Assembly: GCA_024760905.1 (NCBI GenBank)
Contig: CM045733.1
Coordinates: 22,872,501-22,936,500, forward strand
DNA length: 64,000 bases
Direction: 5' to 3'
DNA from: Plotosus lineatus
Taxonomy: Eukaryota; Chordata; Actinopteri; Siluriformes; Plotosidae
In this document: positions 39,201 to 49,322 of the stretch, one piece after another
Layout of the letters: each line of letters starts with the position of its first letter
Position numbering within the stretch: position 1 is the stretch's first letter
The notes under the pieces: generated by a model
Databases searched by the model: none
Told to the model about the DNA's origin: nothing
Seen by the model: only the letters and a program-made list of their open reading frames with translations
Translations under genes and position numbers: made by a program

Positions 39201-39388
39201 TGACAGAGGAAACACTGGTCCAGTGGTGATCCTGATGTTGCTCGACCAAATTATTAACCCATAACAGACAAACATACACAGCTGTTCATTAATTTATTTC
39301 ATATTGTTTATCTCTGATTAGAATACCAGGTAGCGGGTAGTTATGTTGTATAAATAGTAGTGTTGTGGTAACTTGGAAAAATATTTAC

Positions 39389-39650
39389 CTGAGGAATCAT
39401 GTTGATAACGTATGGAGGTGAACCAGATGGCGAAAATTGTGTGGTGTGAAGCTGCTGCATGGTTGTCATCCTCTGCTCGTTTTGAGCAGGAAGGAAAGCG
39501 TGGAGTTTTGTTTTTGCAGTGGGCCACACCCACGTGCACCTGCTTCCTACCCCACCTTCACTCATTCATCAACCTCATGGCTTCTGTGGCTTCCTTGTAG
39601 GAGGAGAAGTGCACAAAGCCAAATCCTCTGGACAGGCCATTCTCCATCAT
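39389..39650 (-). pseudogene. Decayed PABPC-like exon (RRM4 end and linker)
   Basis: The minus strand reads MMENGLSRGFGFVHFSSYKE, then ATEAMRLMNE and a stop. After a frame change it reads TAKTKLHAFLPAQNEQRMTT and NMIPQ directly before a GTAAAT donor. Cytoplasmic poly(A)-binding proteins have MMEGGRSKGFGFVCFSS, TEMNG and a similar linker ending IPQ at an exon border. The upstream acceptor is lost (ACA before ATG), so this looks like an unprocessed relic rather than a retrocopy. No other PABP exon is seen nearby. Confidence 0.6.
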
Positions 39651-39874
39651 TGTAACATATCAATTGAAGCAGACGACCATGGCGGGCTCAAGTCATATTT
39701 TAATGACATCATCAGATCATGTGCACAAGTGCCATAAAGCAATAGACATGTCGTGACAACACATGTGTCAATTACAGAAGCGTACAGTACATAGAACTAC
39801 TGCACATTTCGTATGATATGCTACATCCCCTTTTCGTACAATAAAGACTACTGATCCTATGTGAAGCAAATAGT

Positions 39875-40215
39875 TCAGTTCATTTTCTGTAACCACTTCA
39901 TCCTAATTAGGGTTGCGGGGAGGCTGGTGCCCATCCCAGCCAACTCAGGGCGAGGGCAGAGTACACCCTGGACAGATCGCCAGGCCATCGCTGGATGGAA
40001 ACACGCTGACAGCTTTGCAGCCTACTCTTGTCGAAAGTCAGCAATGGTTCTTTTACATGCCTCACACCATAGACAGTGAGAGACATGGCCGGCCTTTGAT
40101 AACCCAGTTAGCTGCACTGGGGGGGACAGTGACAACCTTGTGGAGAGTGGGACTCGAACCCCCAACCTTTGGATCAGCGATCCGGCGCCTTATACCACTA
40201 GACCACCACTGCCCC
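39875..40215 (-). mobile_element. SINE family B, full length
   Basis: Flanked by GAAGCAAATAGT at 39,863 and 40,216. Tail at left, head with GGTTCGAGTCCC at right on the minus strand. Confidence 0.88.
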
Positions 40216-40429
40216 GAAGCAAATAGTATGAAACAAATATGAACACATAAACAAATATAAACTGACTCGTCTTGGGACCAGGGAATCTTTTAAAATGTAT
40301 CATCTGAAACAAGAGAGGAGCTAGCCTTAGCTGTCACCTTTTAACTTAGAGCTTTAAACTTTAGAGTCTCTGAACATAATGGTTGAACGCTAACTTTAAT
40401 ACTTGAACATTAACATTTAGAGATCACGT

Positions 40430-41212
40430 CTCAGTTTGGTTTCTTAGGTGAAAATGACTGCATAGGCGGTGCTGTTCTGGTAGCAATTGTGGACGGATTA
40501 TGAGGTAGCACTGGTGTACGGCTACTTGCTGGCTGTGTTGGAAGGTGTTGCAGTGACGGAGGATCCGTTAAACTTGTTGGAGCTCTAGTAGATGTGTGGG
40601 AGGACTGGTTGTGCGCCTTGTATGTTGAGAGTCGAAGGTGCTTTCTGTTCCTCCTGTATTTCTTACCGTTGTATTCAACCACATACAAACGAGGAGAGCT
40701 GTGTCATTCTACCACTGTTGCTGGCTTCCACGACTTAGTACCTGGGAATGGAGACATTCGAACTAGGTCTCCTGGAAGTAACACTGGCAGATCAGTTGAT
40801 GATTTGTAATCATGATACTCACATTGTCGCCTCTTGTCATTATTCAGACGTCGTCGGACTTCACTGTGATCAATGGCAACCGGTTTCAACTGCTTTCTGG
40901 ATATGGGCAGTTTTTTGCTGGGTCTGTGGTTGAAGGTAAGGTGGGCTGGAGATAGACCACAACTTTCCAGGGGAGTTGAGCGATAGTCGAGTAGTGCTAA
41001 GTGGCGATCACTACATTTATACCATAGTCTCTTCACTGTTTGTACCGCTCGCTCTGCTTCTCCGTTTGATTGTGGATAATTTGGGGAGGAAGTCACATGC
41101 TTAGTACTATAATCAGCTACAAAGTTGGCAAACTCTTGCACTGAAAACTGTGGACCATTATCGGTTCTCAGTGTCTCTGGTATTCCAATGCAGTCATGAG
41201 CATGCACTAACC
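40430..41212 (-). mobile_element. Ty3/Gypsy-type LTR retrotransposon fragment (integrase)
   Basis: The minus-strand frame has integrase core landmarks: LRTDNGPQF (catalytic Asp), YPQSNGEAERAV (catalytic Glu), then LPGDLVRMSPFPG and, after a one-base shift, YVVEYNGKKYRRN of the C-terminal domain and a Pro/Ser-rich end. Only the end of pol is present and no LTRs are found. Confidence 0.75.
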
Positions 41213-41430
41213 AGCTCTGCCTCCTGTCTTTTCCGCAGGGCCACTGATTCTAAACCATACAACATCGCTGGCCTCAACGCTGTCTTGTACACTTTTCCCT
41301 TCATTCTTGCCGATACCCTCCTATCACACAACACACTGGACACTTTTCTCCAACCATTCCAACCTGCCTGCACACGCTTCTTCACCTCTATTCCACACTC
41401 TCCATTGCTCTGGATTGTTGCGCCTAAGTA
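41213..41430 (-). mobile_element. RTE-like LINE fragment
   Basis: The minus strand reads KKRVQAGWNGWRKVSSVL, then RRVSARMKGKVYKTALRPA, the same segment as in the LINE at 46.4-46.6 kb. It directly abuts the integrase fragment. Confidence 0.75.
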
Positions 41431-41431
41431 C

Positions 41432-41530
41432 AGTCGGCCCCCTTCTTACGAAATTATTCTATTCCAGTACCTTTTTCGGAACCTGGAGTTTTCCTAAGTA
41501 CAGGCGCATTTTACATGTAAAATTTAACAT
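41432..41530 (+). mobile_element. Tigger-like element 5' end (family T5 ends)
   Basis: After TA it begins CAGTCGGCCCCCTTCTTACG, the inverted counterpart of the 3' end at 56,924 (TTGGGGGCCGACTG). Confidence 0.55.
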
Positions 41531-41547
41531 AAAAAAAAACAACAAAA

Positions 41548-41746
41548 CATATGAACACCTGTGTAAATTTTAACTAATTTTTATTTATGATAAATTATAC
41601 ATATATTATATATATGTATATTTTTATTTTATTTTTGTTATTAAGAGTAACATTTTTGAGACAAAAAGTTATGTATAGTATGTCATCCTTTCGAAGCACA
41701 TAAAATAGGAATTTATTAGTTAAAATTTACACAGGTGTTCATGTGT
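41548..41746. repeat. Inverted repeat with about 32-bp arms
   Basis: ATGAACACCTGTGTAAATTT at about 41,550 recurs as the reverse complement at about 41,742 (AAATTTACACAGGTGTTCAT). About 125 AT-rich bases lie between. It probably belongs to the decayed element starting at 41,432. Confidence 0.6.
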
Positions 41747-41749
41747 TTA

Positions 41750-42375
41750 CTACCGTATGCAATTTTTATTGGCTTGCATTTGGTACCACTTTTAATGCTA
41801 TAGCATCAACCTCTGGGAAGCTACAATGAAAACAAAGACATAATATCCCAAATTTTGCAGCATTTTTGAAAAACGTCAACAATAAAACTACATGGCTCTT
41901 GGGGCAGGCATAGCCAAGGTCCAAGATCAAAGTAACTGGTATATTTAGTTAATTTCGACCTTGGAGAATGGGGAAAATATTAGTTTGCATATGTTTGATG
42001 AAAAAAAAGTCAAATTTGAAGATGTCCACTAATGCACAATGTGATATTAGTAAAAATAACATAAATAAAGTAGTATAACTACAAGATGTACATGGAGTAC
42101 TATTATACTGAATTAAGTATTGCTTAATGTTTCTATCATTATAATTATTTACATTTGTATTTCATAAATGTAATATTTAATGAGCAATTTACAATCAGAA
42201 AATGCAAAACTACGAAGTCATTAAGATAAAAATTCAAAGCATCAGAAAAAATCTACTTCTGAAAATTTAATGTTTTAAGCTTTGGCACAAACATTATCAC
42301 TGAAATAGAACTGCATATTGAGCAAAAATAAGCTATTTAAACATATTAAATACACAAACAGTAGATAGTGCTAGT
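41750..42375. other. AT-rich unassigned stretch
   Basis: No gene and no recognisable repeat. Confidence 0.5.
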
Positions 42376-42513
42376 CAGAGCTTCTCAATTATTTTCTGTG
42401 GCCCCCGCGCACTAACAGCGACTATAAGTACTATTATTTGTCTGTAAAATTATTAATACCCCTCTGAAAAACATTGTATTTTTATGAACATTAAAAACAA
42501 AAGAAAGAAATAT
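42376..42513 (+). mobile_element. MITE family F fragment
   Basis: GCTTCTCAATTATTTTCTGT, then GCGACTATAAGTACTATTAT, then ACAAAAGAAAGAAATATA. The right part is lost or displaced at the Tc1 element. Confidence 0.5.
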
Positions 42514-42783
42514 ATACTAGTCCTTCTAAAAAAATTAGCATATTGTGATAAAATTCATTATTTTCTGTAATATACTGATAAATATTAGACTTTCATATAT
42601 TTTAGATTCATTACACACAACTGAAGTAGTTCATGCCTTTTATTGTTTTAATATTGATAATTTTGGTAAAAAAAAAAAAGAAAAAAACAAATCCCTATCT
42701 CAAAAAATTAGCATATTTCATCCGACCAAAAAAAAGTGTTTTTAATACAAAAAAAAGTCAAGCTTCAAATAATTATGTTCAGT

Positions 42784-43743
42784 TATGCACTCAATACTTG
42801 GTCGGGAATCCTTTTGCAGAAATGACTGCTTCAATGCAGCGTGGCATGGAGGCAATCAGCCTGTGGCACTGCTGAGGTGTTATGGAGGCCCAGGATGCTT
42901 CGATAGCGGCCTTAAGCTCATCCACAGTGTTGGGTCTGGTGTCTCTCAACTTTCTCTTCACAATATCCCACAGATTCTCTATGGGGTTCAGGTCAGGAGA
43001 GTTGGCAGGCCAATTGAGCACAGTAATACCATGATCAGTAAACCATTTAGCAGTGGGTTTGGCACTGTGAGCAGGTGCCAGGTCGTGCTGAAAAATGAAA
43101 ATCTTCATCTCCATAAAGCTTTTCAGCAGATGGAAGCATGAAGTGCTCCAAAATCTCCTGATAGCTAGCTGCATTGGCCCTGCCCTTGATAAAACACAGT
43201 GGACCAACACCAGCAGCTGACATGGCACCCCAGACCATCACTGACTGTGGGTACTTGACACTGCACTTCAGGCATTTTGGCATTTCCTTCTCCCCAGTCT
43301 TCCTCCAGACTCTGGCACCTTGATTTCCGAATGACATGCAAAATTTGCTTTCATCCGAAAAAAGTACTTTGGACAACTGAGCAACAGTCCAGTGCTGCTT
43401 CTCTGTAGCCCAGGTCAGGTGCTTCTGCCACGGTTTCTGGTTCAATAGTGGCTTGAGCTGGGGAATGCGGCACCTGTAGCCCAGTCCACTGCTTCCACAG
43501 GTCCCCCAAGGTCTGGAATCGGCCCTTCTCCACAATCTTCCTCAGCGTCCAGTCACCTCTTCTGGTTGTGCAGCGTTTTCTGCCACACTTTTTCCTTCCC
43601 ACAGACGTCCCACTGAGGTGGCTTGATACAGCACTCTGGGAACAGCCTATTCGCTCAGAGATTTCTTTCTGTCTCTTACCCTCTTGCTTGAGGGTGTCAA
43701 TGATGGCCTTCTGGACAGCAGTCAGGTCGGCAGTCTTACCCAT
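42784..43743 (-). pseudogene. Tc1-like transposase, frameshifted
   Basis: Starts MGKTADLTAVQKAIIDTLKQ with a helix-turn-helix (EISERIGCSQSAVSSHL) and then RKKCGRKRCTT. Catalytic landmarks are all present: LFSDESKF (first Asp), FQHDLAPAHSA (second Asp), NSPDLNPIENLW (Glu). The frame changes at about 43,440 and 43,110, so no intact enzyme is made. About 320 codons, normal for Tc1. Confidence 0.85.
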
Positions 43744-43943
43744 GATTGCAGTTTTGAGTAATGAACCAGGCTGGGAGTTTTTAAAAGCCTCAGGAATCTT
43801 TTGCAGGTGTTTAGAGTTAATTGGTTGATTCAGATGATTAGGTTGATAGCTCGTTGAATGCAGCCATGAGGCGGGGGGGGGGGGGGGGGGGGGCGGCACT
43901 AACCAGTGTCTCTCCCCCTTATGCCGGTCCCAAGCCCGGATAA

Positions 43944-44978
43944 ATGCAGAGGGTTGCGACAGGAAGGGCATCCGGCGTAAAACTTCTGCCACATTTAAAA
44001 ATGCAAATGATCAATACAGAATTCATACCGGATCGGTCGAGGCCCGGGTTAACAACGACCGCCATCAGTGCTGTCAACCAACAGGGTGCTGATGGAAATT
44101 GGACTACTGTTGGTCGAAGATGTCGAAGAAGGAGAGGCGGGAGGCGTGTCCGTAGGCAGAGAGAGAAGAGGAAATGCGTGAGCCTAGGACTGAGAGTAGG
44201 GACTTTGAATGTTGGAACTATGCAAGGAAAAGATAGGGAGCTGGCTGACATGATGCAGAGGAGGAAGGTGGACATACTGTGTGTTCAGGAGACAAGGTGG
44301 AAAGGTAGCAAGGCTAGAAGCTTAGGAGCAGGGTTTAAACTGTTTTATAATGGTGTGGATGGGAAGAGAAATGGAGTAGGAGTCATCTTGAAGGAGGGGT
44401 TTGTCAGGAATGTTCTAGAAGTGAAAAGAGTGTCAGACAGAGTGATGAGTCTCAAGTTAGAAATTGAAGGCGTGATGGTCAATGTTGTTAGTGCTTATGC
44501 CCCACAGGCAGGATGTAAGCTAGAAGAGAAGGAGAGATTCTGGAGTGAGGTAGATGAAGTGATGCAGAGTACCCCCAGAGGTGAAAGAGTGGTCATTGGT
44601 GCAGACTTCAATGGACATGTTGGTGCAGGCAACAGAGGGGACGAGGAAGTGATGGGCAGGTTTGGTATCCAGGACAGGAACACAGAAGGACGGATGTTGA
44701 TCGATTTTGCAAAAAGGATGGAAATGGCTGTGGTGAATACTTTCTTCAAGAAGAAACAGAAGCATAGGGTGACTTATGAAAGTGGAGGTAAGAGCACACA
44801 GGTAGACTACATCTTGTGTGGGCGATGTAATTTGAAGGAAGTCAGTGACTGCAAAGTAGTAGTGGGTGCGAGTGTTGCCAAACAGCATAGGATGGTGGTG
44901 TGCAGGATGACACTGATGGTGAGAAAGGTGAAAAAGGCAAAGGCAGAGCAGAAGACAAAGTGGTGGAAGCTTGGGTAG
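43944..44978 (+). pseudogene. LINE AP-endonuclease region
   Basis: Landmarks of an APE domain: RVGTLNVGTMQGK, ILCVQETRWKGS (catalytic Glu), VISAYAPQ-like VVSAYAPQAG, VVIGADFNGHVG (catalytic Asp and Asn) and VDYILCGR near the end. The frame ends with TKWWKLG and a stop; relative to the next frame, sequence is missing here. Confidence 0.82.
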
Positions 44979-45800
44979 TCAGGAAGTGCTTCCAGAGGAC
45001 TGGACAACCACAGCCAATGTGATCAGGGAGACCGGTAGGAGAGTACTTGGTGTGTCCTCTGGAAGGAAAGTAGATAAGGAAATTTGGTGGTGGAATGAGG
45101 AAGTTCAGGAGTGTGTACAAAAGAAGAGGTTAGCTAAGAAGAAGTGGGACATTGAGAGGACCGAAGAGAGTAAACAGGAGTACAGGGAGACACAGCGTAA
45201 GGCAAAGGTAGCAGTGTCAAAGGCCAAACAGAGGGCGTATGATGACTTGTATGATAGGTTGAACAGTAAGGAGGGAGAAAATGATCTATACAGGTTAGCA
45301 CAGCAGAGAAATAGAGATGGGAAAGACGTGCAGCAAGTTAGAGTGATAAAGGCCAGAGAGGGAAATGTATTGACTGATGACAGAAGTGTGCTGGGAAGAT
45401 GGAAAGAGTACTTTGAAGAGCTGATGAATGAGGAAAATGAGAGAAAAAAAAGAGTAGAAGGGGTGACCGTTGAGGAGCAGGAAGTAGCAAAGATTAGTAA
45501 GGGAGAAGTGAGGAGGGCATTGAAGAGGATGAAGAGTGGAAAGGCAGTTGGCCCTGATGACATACCAGTTGAGGTATGGAAGTGTCTGGGGAAGGTAGCA
45601 GTAGATTTTCTGACAAGAATATTCAACAAGGTCTTAGAAAGTGAGAAGATGCCAGAGGAATGGAGGAGAAGTGTGCTTGTGCCCATTTTTAAGAACAATG
45701 GAGATGTACAGAGTTGTGGCAACTACAGAGGGATAAAGTTGATGAGCCATACAATGACGCGATGGGAAAAAATAGTGGAAGCAAGACTAAGGGCAGTTTG
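44971..45800 (+). pseudogene. LINE linker and reverse transcriptase start
   Basis: The frame continues with VIRETGRRVLGVSSGRK, DLYRLAQQRNRDGKDVQQV, KSGKAVGPDDIPVEVWKC and NNGDVQSCGNYRGIKLMSHT. It breaks at about 45,797, where the copy at 49.86 kb has extra codons (EISICEQQ), so a deletion shifted the frame. Confidence 0.8.
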
Positions 45801-45805
45801 GTTTC

Positions 45806-46906
45806 ATGCCAAGAAAGAGCACCACAGATGCAGTGTTTGCTTTGAGGATGTTAATAGAGAAGTACAGAGAAGGTCAGAAGGAGCTACATTGTGCCTTTGT
45901 GGATCTGGAGAAAGCATATGACAGGGTGCCGAGAGAAGAACTGTGGTATTGTATGAGGAAGTCTGGAGTGACAGAGAAGTATGTTAGAGTGGTGCAGGAC
46001 ATGTATGAGAGATGTAAGACAGTGGTGAGGTGTGCTGTCGGTGTGACAGAAGAGTTCAAGGTGGAGGTGGGACTGCATCAAGGGTCAGCTCTCAGCCCCT
46101 TCTTGTTTGCTCTGGTGATGGACAGGCTAACAGATGAGGTTAGACAAGAATCTCCATGGACTATGATGTTTGCAGATGACATCGTGATCTGTAGTGAGAG
46201 CAGAGAACAAGTGGAGGAAAATCGAGAGAGGTGGAGGTATGCCCTGGAAAGGAGGGGATTGAAGGTTAGTCTTAGTAAGACAGAATACATGTGTGTGAAC
46301 GACAAGGACCCAAAAGGAACTTTGAGGTTACAGGGGGCAGAGATAAAGAAGGTGGAGGATTTTAAGTACTTAGGCTCAACAATCCAGAGCAATGGAGAGT
46401 GTGGAAAAGAGGTGAAGAAGCGCGTGCAGGCAGGGTGGAATGGATGGAAAAAAGTGTCCTGTGTGATGTGTGATAGGAGAGTATCGGTGTACAAGACGGT
46501 GATGAGGCCAGCAATGTTGTATGGTTTAGAGACAGTGGCCCTGGGGAAAAGACAGGAGTCAGAGTTGGAGGTAGCAGAGATGAAAATGTTGAGGTTCTCT
46601 TTGGGAGTAACGAGGATGGATAGGATCAGAAATGAGTACATCAGAGGGACAGCACATGTTAGATGTTTTGGAGACAAAGTCAGAGAGGCTAGATTGAGAT
46701 GGTTTGGACATGTACAGAGGAGGGATAGTGAGTATATTGGTCGTAGAATGCTGAGGTTGGAACTACCAGGCAAAAGGCCCAGAGGAAGACCAAAGAGAAG
46801 ATTTATGGATGCGGTGAAGGCGGACATGAAGGTCGTTGGAGTAAGAGTAGAAGATGCAGAGGATAGGGAGAGATGGAGGCAGATCATTTGCTGTGGCGAC
46901 CCCTGA
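45806..46906 (+). pseudogene. LINE reverse transcriptase core and C-terminus
   Basis: PRKSTTDAVFALRMLIEKY, VDLEKAYDRVPREELWY, GLHQGSALSPFLFALVMD and TMMFADDIVICSES (catalytic FADD) are intact, then KTEYMCVN and FKYLGSTIQSNGECGKEV, ending with GKRPRGRPKRRFMDAV and CGDP. Compared with the 41.3-kb fragment it lacks about six codons (ARMKGK) after RRVS. Confidence 0.85.
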
Positions 46907-47169
46907 AGGGAACAGCCGAAAGGAAAAGAAGAAGAAGAGGTTAATAGCTCGTTGAGAGTACCTTTTCATGATATGCTAATTTTTTGAGATAGGAATTTTG
47001 GGTTTTCATGAGCTGTATGCCAAAATCATCAGTATTAAAACAATAAAAGACCTGAAATATTTCAGTTGGTGTGAAATGAATCCAAAATATATGAAAGTTT
47101 AATTTTTATCAGTACATTACAGAAAATAATGAACTTTATCACAATATGCTAATTTTTTGAGAAGGACTA

Positions 47170-47172
<3 letters not shown>

Positions 47173-47219
<47 letters not shown>

Positions 47220-47220
47220 C

Positions 47221-47255
<35 letters not shown>

Positions 47256-47275
47256 CGACAGCGACAGCGCGACTG
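47173..47275. repeat. (TA)n/(GA)n microsatellite
   Basis: TA units pass into GA units, then GCGACAGC-type decay, next to the Tc1 right end. Confidence 0.9.
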
Positions 47276-47440
47276 AATCTCCAGCCCAGTGGATGGCAGT
47301 AATTTTACAATTGAGTTTGTTTTATGAACTCCGAAAGAAGAGGTGAAAGAAGAACCGATTCTGATGGTGTCGTGAAGCGGGTCACTCTTCCTGCAGGAAT
47401 TAAACTTTTCAGACAGGAGCTGTACATTGACAACAACAAA

Positions 47441-47444
47441 ATGG
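47441..47444 (+). CDS. Gene 3 candidate exon 1 (start codon)
   Basis: ATGG followed by the strong donor GTATGT. It gives the phase required by exon 2 and mirrors the candidate of gene 2 (ATGATGG before GTATGA). The upstream 150 bases are not obviously repetitive. It is 3.4 kb from exon 2. The support is pattern only. Confidence 0.33.
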
Positions 47445-47819
47445 GTATGTTGAAAACAAAAACAAACAACAACAACAACAAACAACAACAACAAAACCCC
47501 CACTGCAGTTATTTACTAACGGGTTGTTATCATGACGTCACTCGTTTTGGTGTGGAGATGAAATAAATCCCAGTTAGCATGCAGGTTGCTACCACACCAC
47601 ACCGGAGAAGTTTGTGAGTATTTTTGGTAAAATTTGGCATTATGAGTGTTGAATTAGTCAGTCGAGGGTTTTCGGGATTGTGAATATAATTTTCTTCTCT
47701 AAATAAACGAATACAGAGGGGATAATGGTTATTAATATAAAAATGGTAAGAGGAGACAATGAGCTGCCGTTCAGTCAACCTGTAAGTTTCCTATTTTTTT
47801 TTTTTTTTTTTTTTTTTAA

Positions 47820-48180
47820 ACTCCAGTTTACTGACTGTTGTTTGGACTTGATATGTTGGGCTAGTTTTAATTGTTTGGTAAGTTTCGATGGTCTTGGGTT
47901 GGGTTAGATGGAGGTGGGCTGGGGTTAAATTGGTCTTCATAGTGGTGGGCAGGTGTTTGGTAGGTCTCTATTGTGATGGGATTATGTAGATATCGTTCAG
48001 CTTGTGTTGAGCCTTTTTTTTTTAAATGGACTGGTTTTGATAGTCTTTGGCTGGTCTAAATTCTGTTGGGCTTGTCTAGGTCGTCCTGTCTTGGTCTTTG
48101 GCTTTCCTTGTTGGTCTGGTCTTGTACTGGGCTAAATGGTGTTCTATTGGTCTAAATATATTTTGGGTTGGTATTGGACA
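47820..48180. repeat. Cryptic G/T-rich repeat
   Basis: The plus strand is strongly G/T rich with recurring TTGGTCT, GGTCTAAAT and TTGGGCT(G/A)G words at irregular spacing, which looks like an old minisatellite. It lies in the candidate intron 1 of gene 3. Confidence 0.45.
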
Positions 48181-48530
48181 TGTCTAGATGTGTCAGGTCA
48201 GAGCTTGCCCTGCTACTGGTAACATGTAAACCAGGCCAACCTGTTGCATGGTGGAGTGGTCGGCAACTAAACCGGTTTCCCCACCAGGTTCCAAAATTGG
48301 TGAGTCGGGTGGCTAGCAACCCAGTTGGAATTAAAAACCCAGGTCACTGTCACAGCAGAGTAATTATAAATGTACTATTTTGTTCATTGTGAGGTATTTT
48401 ACAGTTTTGTTGATGTTGTTAATGTTCTATTTAGAATATTTCTAACTTTCTTAATTTTTATTACTCTGTTTATGAACAATCTTGCAGCAGTTTTCATAAT
48501 TTTGTATCCTTAACGAACTCTGTCTGGAAA
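48181..48530. other. Unassigned stretch
   Basis: No gene or known repeat. A short part (about 48,200-48,360) is GC-richer but without a supported frame. Confidence 0.4.
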
Positions 48531-48532
48531 TA

Positions 48533-49030
48533 CAGTTGTGTTCAAAATAATATCAGTCAGACATCACTCACCTGACCACTCACTGTTTTTGGTAGAAATA
48601 ATATTTTTACATGGCAAATAATTCACTAGCAGGTGGAGTAGAGGAATGGAAACCAACAGACCCAACAGAAATGAAGATTGACGTTATGGAGTGGCGATCT
48701 GATCCCTGGACCTTCATTCAATAGAAAACTTGTGGGGTGACATAAAAAAATGTACTGTAGTTTCTCAGGCAAAACCAAGAAATACAGAAGATCTGTGGAA
48801 TGTAGTCCAATCATCCTGGGCTGGAAAACCTGTTCACAGATGCCCCAAGTTGGTTGACTTCATGCAACACAGATGTGCAGCAGTTCTCAGAAACAGTGTT
48901 TATACAAATAAATATTAGTTCAGTGATTCAAAATAAGCAAAATCTTCTATTTTCAGTTTATATAGTGAATGTTTGAGTTCGTAAAGAAGAAATACAGATT
49001 CTGCTATTTTTTTTTGAGCAGCCTAATATT
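48533..49030 (+). mobile_element. Tc1-like deletion derivative
   Basis: Starts CAGTTGTGTTCAAAATAATA after TA, then a frame LWNVVQSSWAGKPVHRCPKL and QHRCAAVLRNSV typical of Tc1-like transposase C-termini. The catalytic centre is deleted apart from ENLWGDIKK. The right end is unclear. Confidence 0.6.
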
Positions 49031-49322
49031 TATTTTTCTTCAATTTCTTGAAGGGAACAATACAAATTTCATATTTTCTTCATATTTTGATTTGGAATAG
49101 AATGTGTCGTCTTCCCAATGCATTTGTGTGTACGTAAATAAAAGGATTTTGAGCTCTAGTCACTTTTAAAACCAGGGGTCACCAACCTTTTTGAAACTGA
49201 GAGCTACTTCTTGGGTACCAATTAATACGAAGGGCTACCAGGTCGATACACACTTGTGACATAACAAATTTGCTCAATTTACCTTTAATTATAAGTTAAT
49301 AATTAATGATCTTCATCTTTGT

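Larger units (their letters stand above)
43858..46937 (+). mobile_element. RTE-like non-LTR retrotransposon, nearly full length
   Basis: Inserted in the Tc1 element with a target duplication close to GGTTRATAGCTCGTTGA (about 43,841 and 46,939). It begins with a G-rich tract, then a 5' region with GACAGGAAGGGCATCCGGCG, then endonuclease and reverse transcriptase frames, then GCTGTGGCGACCCCTGAAGG and a GAAGAAG tail. The 3' microsatellite-like tail and single-protein layout fit the RTE group; the clade is my inference from remembered family style. Confidence 0.82.
42515..47172 (-). mobile_element. Tc1-like transposon carrying a nested LINE
   Basis: Inverted ends: ACTAGTCCTTCTAAAAAAAT at the left and TTTTTTGAGAAGGACTAGT at the right, each followed inward by AGCATATTGTGATAAA or its complement. 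The transposase lies on the minus strand at 43,743-42,784. The RTE-like LINE at 43,858-46,937 sits upstream of it, so the element is about 1.58 kb without the LINE. Confidence 0.85.

Noticed and set aside
43874..43893. Poly-G run as a G-quadruplex or regulatory element
   Set aside because: It lies at the 5' junction of the LINE, where homopolymers and assembly noise are common. No further support.
46078..46887. 269-codon minus-strand frame over the LINE
   Set aside because: Antisense of the reverse transcriptase. The sense strand has the FADD and other family motifs.
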